DNA of 64,000 nt. Source: Pseudomonas aestuarii (lineage in GTDB: Bacteria; Pseudomonadota; Gammaproteobacteria; Pseudomonadales; Pseudomonadaceae). The notes under the pieces are model-generated. The model had not been told where the DNA came from and did not search any database. It saw only the letters and a program-made list of their open reading frames with translations. Where the stretch lies: contig NZ_JAQJZJ010000002.1 in the NCBI RefSeq assembly GCF_027988105.1, positions 62,001-126,000 of the forward strand, read 5' to 3'. The translations under genes and the position numbers were made by a program. This document shows positions 1 to 8,322 of the stretch, one piece after another (the stretch's first letter is position 1; the number at the start of each line of letters is the position of its first letter).

Positions 1-1
1 C

Positions 2-1258
2 ATCTCCTCACTCAACCTGGCGCACCTGATGCCGTTGTCGGCGGTGTGGGCCGGCCCTGCGCGCAACGCCCACCTCGACGGCCCGCCGCTGGTGGTGACC
101 CGTACCGATGGGGCTACGCCTTTCCGCCTGGTCACCCACGTCGGCGACGTCGGCCACACTCTGGTGGTGGGGCCGACCGGCATGGGCAAGTCGGTATTGC
201 TGGCAACCCTGGCCATGCAGTTCCGCCGCTACCCCGGCTCACGCCTGTTTCTCTTCGACATGGGTCGTTCGCTGCGCGCGACGGTGCTGGGCCTGGGTGG
301 CGAGCACTACGACCTGGGCGGTGATGGCGACCTGGCCTTCCAGCCCTTGGCGCGCATCGATCAGGACAGCTATCGCCCCTGGGCCGCCGAGTGGCTTGAA
401 GGCCGCGTGCTGCATGAGGGCGTTGCCGTCGGCCCGGACCAAAAAGCAGCCATCTGGACGGCCCTCACTAGCCTGGCCGGTGCGCCTGAGGCGCAGCGCA
501 CGCTGACAGGGCTGTGCATGCTGCTGCAGGACAACGCCTTGCGTCAGGCCCTGCAACCTTATGTGCTGGGCGGTGCTCACGGCAGGCTGCTGGACGCAGA
601 CACGGATCGTCTGGGTGCAGCCGACGTGCAGTGCTTCGAGATGGAAGAATTGATGCACAGCAAGGCGGCAGTAGCGGCCGTACTCAGCTACCTGTTCGCC
701 CGCTTCGAGGCGCGCTTCGACGGGGCTCCTGCCCTGCTGATCCTCGACGAAGCCTGGCTGTTTCTCGACGACCCGCTTTTTGCGGCGCGCATACGTCAGT
801 GGCTCAAGACCCTGCGCAAGAAGAATGTCTCGGTGATCTTTGCCACCCAATCGCTCGCCGATATCCAGAACTCCAGTATCGCCGCCGCGATTATCGAGAG
901 TTGCGCGAGTCGCATCTTCCTGCCCAACCCTCAGGCCAGTGAGCCGCAAATACGCGGCATCTACCACGGCTTCGGGCTCAACAACCGGCAGATCGAGATC
1001 ATCGCCCAAGCCACACCCAAGCGTGATTACTACTACCAATCGCGCCTGGGCAACCGGCTATTCGACCTCGACCTGGGGCCGGTGGCGCTGGCATTCACAG
1101 GAGCTGCAAGCCCAGCCGAGCAGCGCGAAATCAGCCAGATCCTGCAGGGCTCTGATGCCGCGGGCTTCGCGCCCGCCTGGCTACGCCACCGTGGGCTTGG
1201 CTGGGCCGCCGACCTGCTCACCTCCCATACCTCGCAACTCAAGGAGCAACTGCCATGA
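2..1258 (+). CDS. trbE: TrbE/VirB4-family conjugation ATPase, C-terminal part
   Basis: This is the C-terminal half of the ATPase that powers pilus assembly and DNA transfer in Trb-type type IV secretion. The frame is open from base 2, so the gene starts outside the window; the first ATG (29) is internal, within the family's HLMPLSAVWAGP stretch. Walker A is GPTGMGKS (about residues 48-55 from that ATG). Walker B is LLILDEAW, followed by ATQSLADI, as in VirB4/TrbE proteins. The stop overlaps the trbJ start as ATGA, so the two are translationally coupled. The downstream order trbJ-L-F-G-I confirms the assignment. Confidence 0.93.
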   Translation: MSSLNLAHLMPLSAVWAGPARNAHLDGPPLVVTRTDGATPFRLVTHVGDVGHTLVVGPTGMGKSVLLATLAMQFRRYPGSRLFLFDMGRSLRATVLGLGGEHYDLGGDGDLAFQPLARIDQDSYRPWAAEWLEGRVLHEGVAVGPDQKAAIWTALTSLAGAPEAQRTLTGLCMLLQDNALRQALQPYVLGGAHGRLLDADTDRLGAADVQCFEMEELMHSKAAVAAVLSYLFARFEARFDGAPALLILDEAWLFLDDPLFAARIRQWLKTLRKKNVSVIFATQSLADIQNSSIAAAIIESCASRIFLPNPQASEPQIRGIYHGFGLNNRQIEIIAQATPKRDYYYQSRLGNRLFDLDLGPVALAFTGAASPAEQREISQILQGSDAAGFAPAWLRHRGLGWAADLLTSHTSQLKEQLP

Positions 1259-1989
1259 CGCCTCGCGCCCGCCTTACGCCAATCGCCGCCTTATTGACCC
1301 TAGGTTTGCTGGGATTCCAGCCGGCGAGCGCAATGACCGTCATCGACCCGACCAACCTGGTGCAGAACATGCTGACGGCGGTGCGCACCCTGGAGGTGAT
1401 CAACAACCAGGCCAGCCAACTGCAGAACGAAACACAGATGTTGCTGTACCAGGCCCGCAACCTGGAAACCCTGGACGTCAACGTGCTCAATCGCTTACGC
1501 ACGACCCTGGCCAGCACCGAGCGATTGCTGGCCGAGGCTCAAGGTTTGGCATTTGACGTACAGCGTCTGGACCAGGAGTTTACCCGTCTGTATCCGGCCG
1601 AATACACCAGCTCCGTCAGTGACGAGCGCATGGCACAGGACACGCGCGCACGTTGGAAGCAGGGGCTTGATGGCCTGCAGACCGCCATGCGCATGCAAGC
1701 CCAGGTGGCGCAGAACCTGGCCCAGGACGAGAGCGTGCTGGCCGACCTGGTCGACCGAAGTCAGTCGGCCAGCGGCGCACTGCAGGCCAGCCAGGCCACC
1801 AACCAACTGCTGGCCCTGCAGGCCAAGCAGTCGATCCAGGCGCAGCAGTTGCAGATCACCCAGAACCGCGCCATCGCCCTAGAGCTGGCGCGCCAGGCCG
1901 CAGCGGCAGAGGAAGCCCGCGAACTGCGGCGGCGCTTTATGGGCAGCGGTACGCCCTACACCCCCTATCCCGTGCAGTTTTACCGGTAG
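1255..1989 (+). CDS. trbJ: Conjugal transfer protein TrbJ
   Basis: This 244-residue secreted protein has an N-terminal signal peptide ending near the sequence QPASA, then a long helical Gln/Ala-rich body predicted to form coiled coils. TrbJ is the VirB5-like component of Trb mating-pair formation, thought to act at the pilus or the periplasmic side of the channel. Its ATG overlaps the trbE stop. The name rests on position between trbE and trbL, size, signal peptide and the coiled-coil pattern with conserved N-terminal residues (DPTNLVQN). Confidence 0.88.
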   Translation: MTPRARLTPIAALLTLGLLGFQPASAMTVIDPTNLVQNMLTAVRTLEVINNQASQLQNETQMLLYQARNLETLDVNVLNRLRTTLASTERLLAEAQGLAFDVQRLDQEFTRLYPAEYTSSVSDERMAQDTRARWKQGLDGLQTAMRMQAQVAQNLAQDESVLADLVDRSQSASGALQASQATNQLLALQAKQSIQAQQLQITQNRAIALELARQAAAAEEARELRRRFMGSGTPYTPYPVQFYR

Positions 1990-2002
1990 AGGGGTGGGCG
2001 CG

Positions 2003-2194
2003 ATGAAAGCTCCATTGCTGATACCGGTTCTGCTCGTACTGGCTGCCTGTGGCCGTGGCGGCGCACCCGATGAAGCCAGGCAGCACGCGCCCCGGCATCA
2101 GCGCTTTTATTCCGGCTGCGCTCTACCGGGTGAGTTCCAGACGCCCGAAAGCCTGCCAGCCATCCCCGCAAGTTTCGAGGAGGACGTGCAGTGA
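2003..2194 (+). CDS. TrbK-like small lipoprotein (entry exclusion candidate)
   Basis: A 63-residue predicted lipoprotein: a short basic start, a hydrophobic stretch and the lipobox LAAC (Cys16), followed by a polar tail. In RP4-like systems the gene between trbJ and trbL is trbK, a small lipoprotein giving entry exclusion; the position and lipobox match, but the mature sequence is too short to prove homology. ATG 2003 was preferred over GTG 1994 because AGAGGGG just after the trbJ stop lies at a good distance. The stop overlaps the trbL GTG start (GTGA). Confidence 0.7.
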   Translation: MKAPLLIPVLLVLAACGRGGAPDEARQHAPRHQRFYSGCALPGEFQTPESLPAIPASFEEDVQ

Positions 2195-3369
2195 ACGATG
2201 TCAGCGTGATCGATCATTTCCTCGATGTGTTCTCGCGCTACATCGACTCGGGTTTCGGCCTGCTCGGCGGCGAGGTGGCTTTTCTCACCCTCACTCTGGT
2301 GGTGATCGACATGACCCTGGCCGGCCTGTTCTGGGCCATGGGTGGAGAGGACGTTACCAGCAAGCTGATCAAGAAGACCCTCTATGTCGGAGCCTTCGCT
2401 TTTATCATCAGCAACTTCAATACCCTGGCCGGGATCATCTTCCGCTCCTTCGCCGGATTGGGCCTGCTTGCCTCAGGATCCGCGCTGACCCAAGCCGAGT
2501 TTCTGCAGCCCGGACGGTTGGCGTCCATCGGCATCGAAGCTGGCCGACCAATGCTGGAGCAAATCAGCAACCTCAGCGACTTCCCCAAAGTCTTCGGCAA
2601 CCTTGACACCATCGTTGTCCTGCTCCTGGCCTGGACTGTGGTGGTGATCAGCTTCTTTATCCTGGCCATCCAGTTATTCGTCACGCTAATCGAGTTCAAG
2701 TTGACCACCCTCGCCGGCTTCGTCCTGGTGCCCTTCGCGCTTTGGAACAAGACCGCCTTTCTCGCTGAGAAGGTGCTGGGCAACGTGGTTTCCTCGGGCA
2801 TCAAGGTACTGGTGCTGGCGGTGATAGTAGGCATCGGCTCCGGTCTGTTTGCCGAGTTCCAGGCGTTGACGGACAAGCCCTCAATCGATCACGCGCTAGT
2901 AGTCATGCTCGCCGCCCTGGCACTGCTGGGCCTAGGTATTTTCGGCCCGGGTATCGCCACCGGCCTGGTCTCCGGTGCACCGCAACTCGGTGCCGGAGCA
3001 GCCGCTGGCACTGCCCTTGGCGCTGCAGGGATGGCGGCTGGAGCCGCGGCGCTTGCCACAGGCGTCGGCGGCGCCGTGATGGCCGGCGCACGTATGGCTC
3101 CGGGCGCAGCGCGCCTGGCCATGGGCGGTGCACAAACGGCGAACACCGCCTTGCCCCAGGGGAGCCAGCCCGCAGGAGCAACAGTAGGCAGCGCTTCCGC
3201 CGCGAGCACCACGTCAGGAACGCCCGCCAAGCAACCTGATTGGGCCAAACGCCTGCAGCGCAAGCAACAACTCACCCATGCCGCCACCACCGTTGCCCAC
3301 ACCCTGCGTGGTGGTGATGGCGGCGGCTCAGCCCCTGAACCACAGGTGCGCGACCCGTCGAATTCGTGA
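2191..3369 (+). CDS. trbL: Conjugal transfer inner-membrane protein TrbL
   Basis: This 392-residue polytopic membrane protein is the VirB6-like channel component of the Trb system. About six hydrophobic segments occupy residues 25-290. They are followed by an Ala/Gly-rich stretch and a polar, low-complexity C-terminal tail, the usual TrbL/VirB6 shape. The start is GTG at 2191, preceded by CGAGGAGG and overlapping the stop of the small lipoprotein gene. It lies 12 bp upstream of trbF in the same operon. Confidence 0.9.
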   Translation: MNDVSVIDHFLDVFSRYIDSGFGLLGGEVAFLTLTLVVIDMTLAGLFWAMGGEDVTSKLIKKTLYVGAFAFIISNFNTLAGIIFRSFAGLGLLASGSALTQAEFLQPGRLASIGIEAGRPMLEQISNLSDFPKVFGNLDTIVVLLLAWTVVVISFFILAIQLFVTLIEFKLTTLAGFVLVPFALWNKTAFLAEKVLGNVVSSGIKVLVLAVIVGIGSGLFAEFQALTDKPSIDHALVVMLAALALLGLGIFGPGIATGLVSGAPQLGAGAAAGTALGAAGMAAGAAALATGVGGAVMAGARMAPGAARLAMGGAQTANTALPQGSQPAGATVGSASAASTTSGTPAKQPDWAKRLQRKQQLTHAATTVAHTLRGGDGGGSAPEPQVRDPSNS

Positions 3370-3381
3370 AGGAGAACGAGC

Positions 3382-4089
3382 ATGCGATTCAAACGCCCAC
3401 AGGTGCGTTACAGCGACACCCCGCTACCTGCAACGCCTTACCAGGCAGCAGCGCAGGTCTGGGACCAACGCATGGGCACGAGCCTGGCGCAAGCGAAGAA
3501 CTGGCGTTTGATGGCCTTCGGCTGCCTGAGCCTGGCCTTGCTGATGGCTGGTGGTCTGGTCTGGCGTTCGGCCCAGTCGATGGTCACGCCCTATGTGGTG
3601 GAGGTCGACAGTGCCGGCCAGGTGCGGGCCGTTGGCGAGGCGGCCAGCCCTTACCAACCCAACGATGCGCAGATGGCTCACCACCTGGCGCGCTTTATCA
3701 GTCTGGTGCGCTCGCTATCTATCGACCCGGTGGTGGTGCGGCAGAACTGGCTGGAGGCTTACCACTACACCACCGACCGGGGCGCTGCGACGCTCAACGA
3801 TTACGCCCGCGCCAACGATCCCTTCACCCGGGTCGGCAAGGAGTCGGTGACAGTCGAATTGAGCAGTGTCGTGCGTGCCAGTGACAACTCGTTCCAGGTG
3901 CGCTGGAACGAGCGCCGCTATGTGAATGGTTCGTCTGCTGGCCTGGAACGCTGGACCGCGGTGATATCGATCGTGCTGCAGCCTCCGCGTAGCGAGGAAA
4001 AGCTGCGCCGCAACCCCCTGGGCATCTACGTCAACGGCCTGTCGTGGAGCCGTGAACTGGACACTACGCAAGGAGCCAAGAACCCATGA
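3382..4089 (+). CDS. trbF: Conjugal transfer protein TrbF
   Basis: This 235-residue protein is the VirB8-like assembly factor of the Trb secretion channel. It has a short cytoplasmic N-terminus with the family's YxxTPYQxAAQxWDxR region, one transmembrane helix near residues 35-55, and a periplasmic VirB8-fold domain with the VRWNERRY segment. An AAGGAGAACGAGC ribosome-binding site precedes the ATG. The 3' end overlaps trbG by 4 bp. Confidence 0.92.
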   Translation: MRFKRPQVRYSDTPLPATPYQAAAQVWDQRMGTSLAQAKNWRLMAFGCLSLALLMAGGLVWRSAQSMVTPYVVEVDSAGQVRAVGEAASPYQPNDAQMAHHLARFISLVRSLSIDPVVVRQNWLEAYHYTTDRGAATLNDYARANDPFTRVGKESVTVELSSVVRASDNSFQVRWNERRYVNGSSAGLERWTAVISIVLQPPRSEEKLRRNPLGIYVNGLSWSRELDTTQGAKNP

Positions 4090-5078
4090 AAACCTCCGCA
4101 TACCTTTGCGCCTGCCCTCTCCTGCTGGCCATGCTGGCCGGCTGCGCCAGCCAGGGTAAACCGCCGCCTACCATTGCCCTGGACGAGCCGGTGGAAGCCC
4201 AGCGCCTGCCGGAACCACCCAAACCCATCGAGGTGGTGGCAGTACCGCAGCCACTGGCCTTACCGGCGCAGCTGAAACCGCTTCCAGATACCAGGCCGAC
4301 CACCCCTGCCAAGGAGCCAGCCGATGAGCAGGTGCGTGTCTCACGTGCCAACCGGGACGCGCGCATTGCGCCAACCCAGGAGGGCTATATCAACGCCATT
4401 CAGGTGTGGCCGTTTTCCGATGGCGCGCTGTATCAGGTGTACACCAGTCCAGGCCGCGTGACCGTGATCAACCTGCAGGTCGGCGAGGATCTGGTCACCG
4501 TGGCCGCAGGCGACACCGTGCGCTGGATCGTTGGCGACACCTCCAGCGGCAGTGGTGATGAGCTTCGCATCAGTGTGCTGGTCAAACCCACACGCTCCGA
4601 CCTCAAGACCAACCTGGTCATCACCACGACGCGGCGCACCTACCTGATCGAGTTGACGTCCACCGAGCAGGCCTGGATGGCCTCGGTGTCCTGGGATTAC
4701 CCCAAAGATCGCATGCTCGCACTGCAGCGTCGGGCCAACGCTGCTCAGGCGGCAGCACCTGTCGATGTTGACCTATCGCTGGATCGGGTGCGCTTCCGCT
4801 ATGCGATCAATGGCAGCAATCCGCCATGGCAGCCGCTGCGCGCGTTCGACGACGGTCAGAAGGTGTATATCCAGTTTCCTGCGGGCATCGCCCAAGGCGA
4901 ACTGCCGCCGCTGTTCGTCATCGGCCCGGAGGGCGACGGCCAGTTAGTCAACTACCGCTTCCGCTCGCCCTATTACATCGTGGACCGGCTGTTCGGTGCC
5001 GCCGAGTTGCGCCTCGGTGCAGACCAGGGCGACGTGGTGCGGATCGAGCGCACCGATGGTGTAGCACGGAGGCCCTGA
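4086..5078 (+). CDS. trbG: Conjugal transfer protein TrbG (VirB9-like)
   Basis: This 330-residue predicted lipoprotein has the lipobox LAGC near residue 20, a Pro-rich linker, and a C-terminal VirB9/CagX-type beta-rich domain (DDGQKVYIQFP, then PYYIVDRLF). VirB9-like proteins form part of the outer-membrane core complex of the secretion channel. Its ATG overlaps the trbF stop, and trbI starts 2 bp after its own stop, so the three are one transcription unit. Confidence 0.92.
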   Translation: MKTSAYLCACPLLLAMLAGCASQGKPPPTIALDEPVEAQRLPEPPKPIEVVAVPQPLALPAQLKPLPDTRPTTPAKEPADEQVRVSRANRDARIAPTQEGYINAIQVWPFSDGALYQVYTSPGRVTVINLQVGEDLVTVAAGDTVRWIVGDTSSGSGDELRISVLVKPTRSDLKTNLVITTTRRTYLIELTSTEQAWMASVSWDYPKDRMLALQRRANAAQAAAPVDVDLSLDRVRFRYAINGSNPPWQPLRAFDDGQKVYIQFPAGIAQGELPPLFVIGPEGDGQLVNYRFRSPYYIVDRLFGAAELRLGADQGDVVRIERTDGVARRP

Positions 5079-5080
5079 GC

Positions 5081-6385
5081 ATGAGCGCTGTCGATAACGT
5101 TCAAGACACCCAGCCAGCAGAGCTACCGCCCAAGGTGGCCCCGGAAAGTCTCGAACTGCGTGCGCAGCCGCGCCCGGTCACCCGTCTCAATCCGCGGATG
5201 CTAGCCGTCCTCGCAGGTGGACTGGCCACGGCAGTGCTCGGCGCCATGCTCTGGTCACTGCAGCCACCACAGCGTCGGCAAGGTTCCGAGCAAGCCGAGC
5301 TGTACAACGTCGACCGCGTAGCCCGTTCTGAGGGGCTGGAGCAGTTACCCGCCGACTACTCGCAGCTGCCGTCACCCTCGGCACCCGCAGTACCGCAACT
5401 GGGGCCACCCCTGCCCGGCGATCTGGGTGGCCCCATCCTCAGGGCCGAGCAGCAGACCCAAGGCTATGACTACCGCCATGCTGGCCCTGACCCGGTTGAG
5501 GCCGAGCGCCTGGCCAGGCTCAAGGAAGCCGAAGAAGCAGCGCTGTCCTCCGTATTTTTCCGCTCGGGTGGCGGGCGGACAGCAGGTGCGGGTACCCCGA
5601 CCGAAAGCCGGCCGGTACATTCGCAACTGGCCGGATTCGACCCCATGGCGGCCGGGCCCGCCTCGACTGCCGCACTACCTGCAAGCGCCGGATCAACGCA
5701 GAACCGGCAGGAGCAGAAAGAGGCGTTTCTCAGTAAATCCGTATCCCCACAAATCCGTAATTCCGGATTTGTGCAAATGCCCGACTCGCCCTACCAGGTC
5801 ATGGCCGGCACGGTGCTCGCTGCTGCCCTGGTAACAGGTATCAAGTCAGACCTACCGGGCGATGTAATCGCCACGGTGACCGAATCGGTCTACGACAGCG
5901 CCACCGGCCAACATGTGCTGATCCCTCAGGGTTCGCGTCTGCTGGGCCGCTACAACAGCCAGGTGAGCTACGGCCAGAGTCGCGTACAGGTGGTGTGGCA
6001 GCGGGTGATCCTACCGGACACCTCGTCCTTCCAACTCGACAACCTGGTTAGCAGCGACACCGCCGGCTATGCCGGTCTGGAGGATGGCGTTGACTGGCAC
6101 TGGGATCGGATCGTCGCCGGCGCGGCCATGACCAGCCTGCTGGGTATTGGTGCCGAACTGGCGGCTCCTGCCAACCGCACCGACGGCGACCGAATCATCA
6201 TCGCCGGGCGCGACAGCCTGCAGGACACGGTGAACCAGGTCGGCCAGGAGGTCACCCGGCGCAATCTCGATATCCAGCCCACGCTGACCCAGCGCCCAGG
6301 GTTGCCACTGCGCGTGATCGTCAACCGCGACCTGGTGTTACGTCCCTATCAGCCCTTGTTTATCCAGCAGAGGAACCCGCAATGA
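5081..6385 (+). CDS. trbI: Conjugal transfer protein TrbI (VirB10-like)
   Basis: This 434-residue VirB10-family protein spans the envelope and links the inner-membrane ATPases to the outer-membrane core. It has a cytoplasmic N-terminus, one transmembrane helix at about residues 45-65, a Pro-rich periplasmic linker, and the conserved C-terminal domain starting at SPYQVMAGTVLAAALVTGIK and containing LIPQGSRLLGRY. ATG 5081 was chosen because it follows the trbG stop by 2 bp behind CGGAGG; the frame is open further upstream but only inside trbG. The linker DNA carries a perfect inverted repeat at 5748-5773. Confidence 0.93.
   Translation: MSAVDNVQDTQPAELPPKVAPESLELRAQPRPVTRLNPRMLAVLAGGLATAVLGAMLWSLQPPQRRQGSEQAELYNVDRVARSEGLEQLPADYSQLPSPSAPAVPQLGPPLPGDLGGPILRAEQQTQGYDYRHAGPDPVEAERLARLKEAEEAALSSVFFRSGGGRTAGAGTPTESRPVHSQLAGFDPMAAGPASTAALPASAGSTQNRQEQKEAFLSKSVSPQIRNSGFVQMPDSPYQVMAGTVLAAALVTGIKSDLPGDVIATVTESVYDSATGQHVLIPQGSRLLGRYNSQVSYGQSRVQVVWQRVILPDTSSFQLDNLVSSDTAGYAGLEDGVDWHWDRIVAGAAMTSLLGIGAELAAPANRTDGDRIIIAGRDSLQDTVNQVGQEVTRRNLDIQPTLTQRPGLPLRVIVNRDLVLRPYQPLFIQQRNPQ
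5748..5773. repeat. 10-bp perfect inverted repeat inside trbI
   Basis: CACAAATCCG and CGGATTTGTG flank a 6-nt spacer. The left arm's AAATCCGTA also occurs as a direct repeat starting at 5735. The repeat sits in the non-conserved linker of TrbI and is locally AT-richer than its surroundings. It may be chance, a small inserted repeat, or a protein-binding site; nothing else supports a function. Confidence 0.5.
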
Positions 6386-6633
6386 ACACGAACAAGCTGC
6401 GTCTCGGCCCCTTGCCGAAGACCGAGAACCTGAAAGTGACGTTCACCTGTCCGGCCGGCCTGAAGGCCGACCTTGAACGCTATGCGGCAGTGCACTCACA
6501 AGCGTATGGAGAAGAGGTTGATGCCCTGACGCTCATCCCGCACATGCTGGAAGCGTTTATGGCGAGAGATCGGGTGTTCAGAAGAGCCGCCACGGCTGAG
6601 GACATAGACAACGTGCCACTCGACCACCAGTAG
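6382..6633 (+). CDS. DUF2274 protein at the end of the trb operon
   Basis: An 83-residue protein with the family's opening KLRLGPLPK and the following segment LKVTFTCPAGLKADLERYA. DUF2274 genes typically sit directly after trbI in integrative conjugative elements, which matches this position; the ATG overlaps the trbI stop by 4 bp. The function is unknown. The small, partly helical sequence has a ribbon-helix-helix feel and could be regulatory, but that is inference. It closes the transfer operon; a 245-bp gap follows. Confidence 0.88.
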   Translation: MNTNKLRLGPLPKTENLKVTFTCPAGLKADLERYAAVHSQAYGEEVDALTLIPHMLEAFMARDRVFRRAATAEDIDNVPLDHQ

Positions 6634-6878
6634 GACGTCAAAACCATTCGGGGTCGGCATGCACAGTCATACGTGAATATCTGGGATCTGCAACTAATGA
6701 AACCGTAGGAGTGGGCCGGGCTGCCCTGGGGGTTTGCCGCTGATTGCCTGGATGCCATCCAGGGGCCGCCATTGCCTGAGTTGCGCCAGGTTTATCTGCT
6801 GCAAAACGTGCCCCGCGCCCCGCATAATGCTGCCCATGTAAACTCTGCCTTCTCGCCGGAAAGGAATCGACGAATCCC

Positions 6879-7622
6879 ATGTTTGACACCAGGATGAGCA
6901 TGACGGATCAGGAAAAGCAGCTGGAGGCCGAGGCCCTGGCGTTTGCTAAGGCAAACAAAAAAGCCATCGCCAAGCGCCTGACCGATCCGACCATTTTCCT
7001 GCCGGAAGATGACCCGGTTTCGGTGTTTATGGCCGGCTCGCCGGGCGCAGGCAAGACAGAAACCTCCATTGAGCTACTAGAGCTGTACCAGCAGAATGGC
7101 AACCGGGTGCTGCGGATTGACCCGGATGAACTACGCAACGAGCTGCCTGGCTATACCGGCGACAACTCCTGGCTGTTCCAGCGTGCGATTTCCATCCTCG
7201 TGGAAAAGATTCACGACCTGGCGCTGAAACAGAAGCAGAGCTTTTTGCTCGATGGCACCTTGTCGAACTATGAGGTGGCGGAAAAAAATCTGCAGCGTTC
7301 CCTGGATAAACTGCGTTTTGTACAGATACTGTATGTGTATCAGGAGCCGCAGTTCGCGTGGGATTTTGTCCGCGCTCGCGAGGCGGCTGAAGGGCGGCGT
7401 ATCCGGCCTGAGCATTTCATCCAGCAGTACTTTGCCGCCCGTGACGTAGTCAACCGCTTGAAGCGGCAGTTCGGCAAGGCTATCCGGGTCGATCTGCTAC
7501 AGAAGGACAATGACGGATCACACCGTTCATACCATGCGAACATCGACCAAATTGACAACTATGTGGCCGAAAAATATGATCGTGCGTCCCTAGAGCGGAT
7601 GCTCAACTTGAGCGAGGCCTAA
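6879..7622 (+). CDS. Zeta-toxin-like P-loop kinase
   Basis: This 247-residue protein has a P-loop AGSPGAGKTE (residues 52-61), an acidic DPDELR motif after it (81-86), LLDGT (124-128), and a basic segment GRRIRPEHFIQQY in the lid region. Zeta toxins phosphorylate UDP-N-acetylglucosamine and block cell-wall synthesis; related proteins on mobile elements have other or unknown targets. No epsilon-type antitoxin lies upstream. Instead a 52-residue gene starts 1 bp after its stop. Alternative starts exist at 6894 and 6900; 6879 was kept because GGAAAGGA lies upstream, though at a long distance. Confidence 0.82.
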   Translation: MFDTRMSMTDQEKQLEAEALAFAKANKKAIAKRLTDPTIFLPEDDPVSVFMAGSPGAGKTETSIELLELYQQNGNRVLRIDPDELRNELPGYTGDNSWLFQRAISILVEKIHDLALKQKQSFLLDGTLSNYEVAEKNLQRSLDKLRFVQILYVYQEPQFAWDFVRAREAAEGRRIRPEHFIQQYFAARDVVNRLKRQFGKAIRVDLLQKDNDGSHRSYHANIDQIDNYVAEKYDRASLERMLNLSEA

Positions 7623-7623
7623 A

Positions 7624-7782
7624 ATGTTCGGTATCACCAAAGCAAAGACTGTCCCCTCCACCCCCTTTGCTGATTTCATTCGTAACGCCTCTTCTGGCGA
7701 GAAGAAGCGTGTGTATGAGCGCGTGCTGAAAAAAGCCACCGAGCGTCAAAATCGCGTGTTGGCAGAGGCTGCCAGCAAGTAA
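7624..7782 (+). CDS. 52-residue partner of the zeta-like kinase, function unknown
   Basis: A small open frame (MFGITKAK at its start, ending EAASK) beginning one base after the kinase stop, so almost certainly cotranslated. The protein is basic and mostly helical, with KKRVYERVLKKATERQNRVL in its second half, and has no membrane segment. The coding pattern looks real: no rare start, a full frame and tight coupling. It could be an antitoxin in reversed order, a cofactor of the kinase, or an accessory peptide; the sequence alone does not decide. Confidence 0.6.
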   Translation: MFGITKAKTVPSTPFADFIRNASSGEKKRVYERVLKKATERQNRVLAEAASK

Positions 7783-7817
7783 CTCAGCGTCTTTCTGACT
7801 TCTATCCCCCATTATTA

Positions 7818-8105
7818 ATGGTCATATTCAACCCGCCACATCCCGGCGAAACGCTGCTCGAATACGTGATACCCGAACTGGGCATCAGCATTGCCGAACT
7901 GGCCCGTCGCCTTGGTTTTGCACGTGAATCCTTGTCCCTCGTCCTGCACGGCCAGGCACCGATCAGCCCAGACCTGGCCGTTCGCCTGGAACGGGCCGGC
8001 GTTGGCAGAGCACGCACCTGGCTGGACGTACAAACCGATTATGACCTGTGGCAAGCAAGACATCGCGAGCAACCCCATATCGAGCGCTTTGCCGCCATCG
8101 CTTAA
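7818..8105 (+). CDS. HigA-family antitoxin-like HTH protein, orphan
   Basis: This 95-residue XRE-type DNA-binding protein matches the HigA pattern: NPPHPGETLLEYV at the start, the helix-turn-helix ISIAELARRLGFARESLSLVL, and a C-terminal W-x-x-x-Q-x-x-YDLWQAR segment. HigA normally neutralises and represses the RelE-like toxin HigB, whose gene lies just upstream. Here the upstream gene is the zeta/52-residue pair and no HigB-like frame is visible on either side. It may be a relic, or may have been recruited as a regulator. The stop overlaps an ATG as TAATG, opening a 46-codon frame of doubtful reality. Confidence 0.85.
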   Translation: MVIFNPPHPGETLLEYVIPELGISIAELARRLGFARESLSLVLHGQAPISPDLAVRLERAGVGRARTWLDVQTDYDLWQARHREQPHIERFAAIA

Positions 8106-8290
8106 TGGCTAACCGCCAAAATACGGAGCAAGGCGGTGAAACGCTGGCGCAACACATGGTCTCTGGGCTGCCAACGCCCTCGGATTCACCCACGGCCCGA
8201 TCTACCGCGGTCGACACCAGACGTTCGGAAGATGCCGACCTATGAAATTAAGAAAAAACCAATACAAACGCCTGAAATAAAGGTTTTCTT

Positions 8291-8314
8291 GCCTCAGTTA
8301 AGAAAAACTGAGGC
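8291..8314. repeat. 9-bp perfect hairpin in the decay zone
   Basis: GCCTCAGTT and AACTGAGGC flank a 6-nt A-rich loop. Neither strand has a T-run directly after the stem, so it is not a standard terminator. It lies in AT-rich DNA between the orphan higA and the mini-element. Confidence 0.45.
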
Positions 8315-8322
8315 TCAGAGTC

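Noticed and set aside
8105-8245. A 46-codon frame opened by TAATG at the end of the orphan higA gene.
   Set aside because: The coupling is suggestive, but the product is low-complexity Ser/Thr/Pro-rich, matches nothing I know, and has no independent ribosome-binding site.
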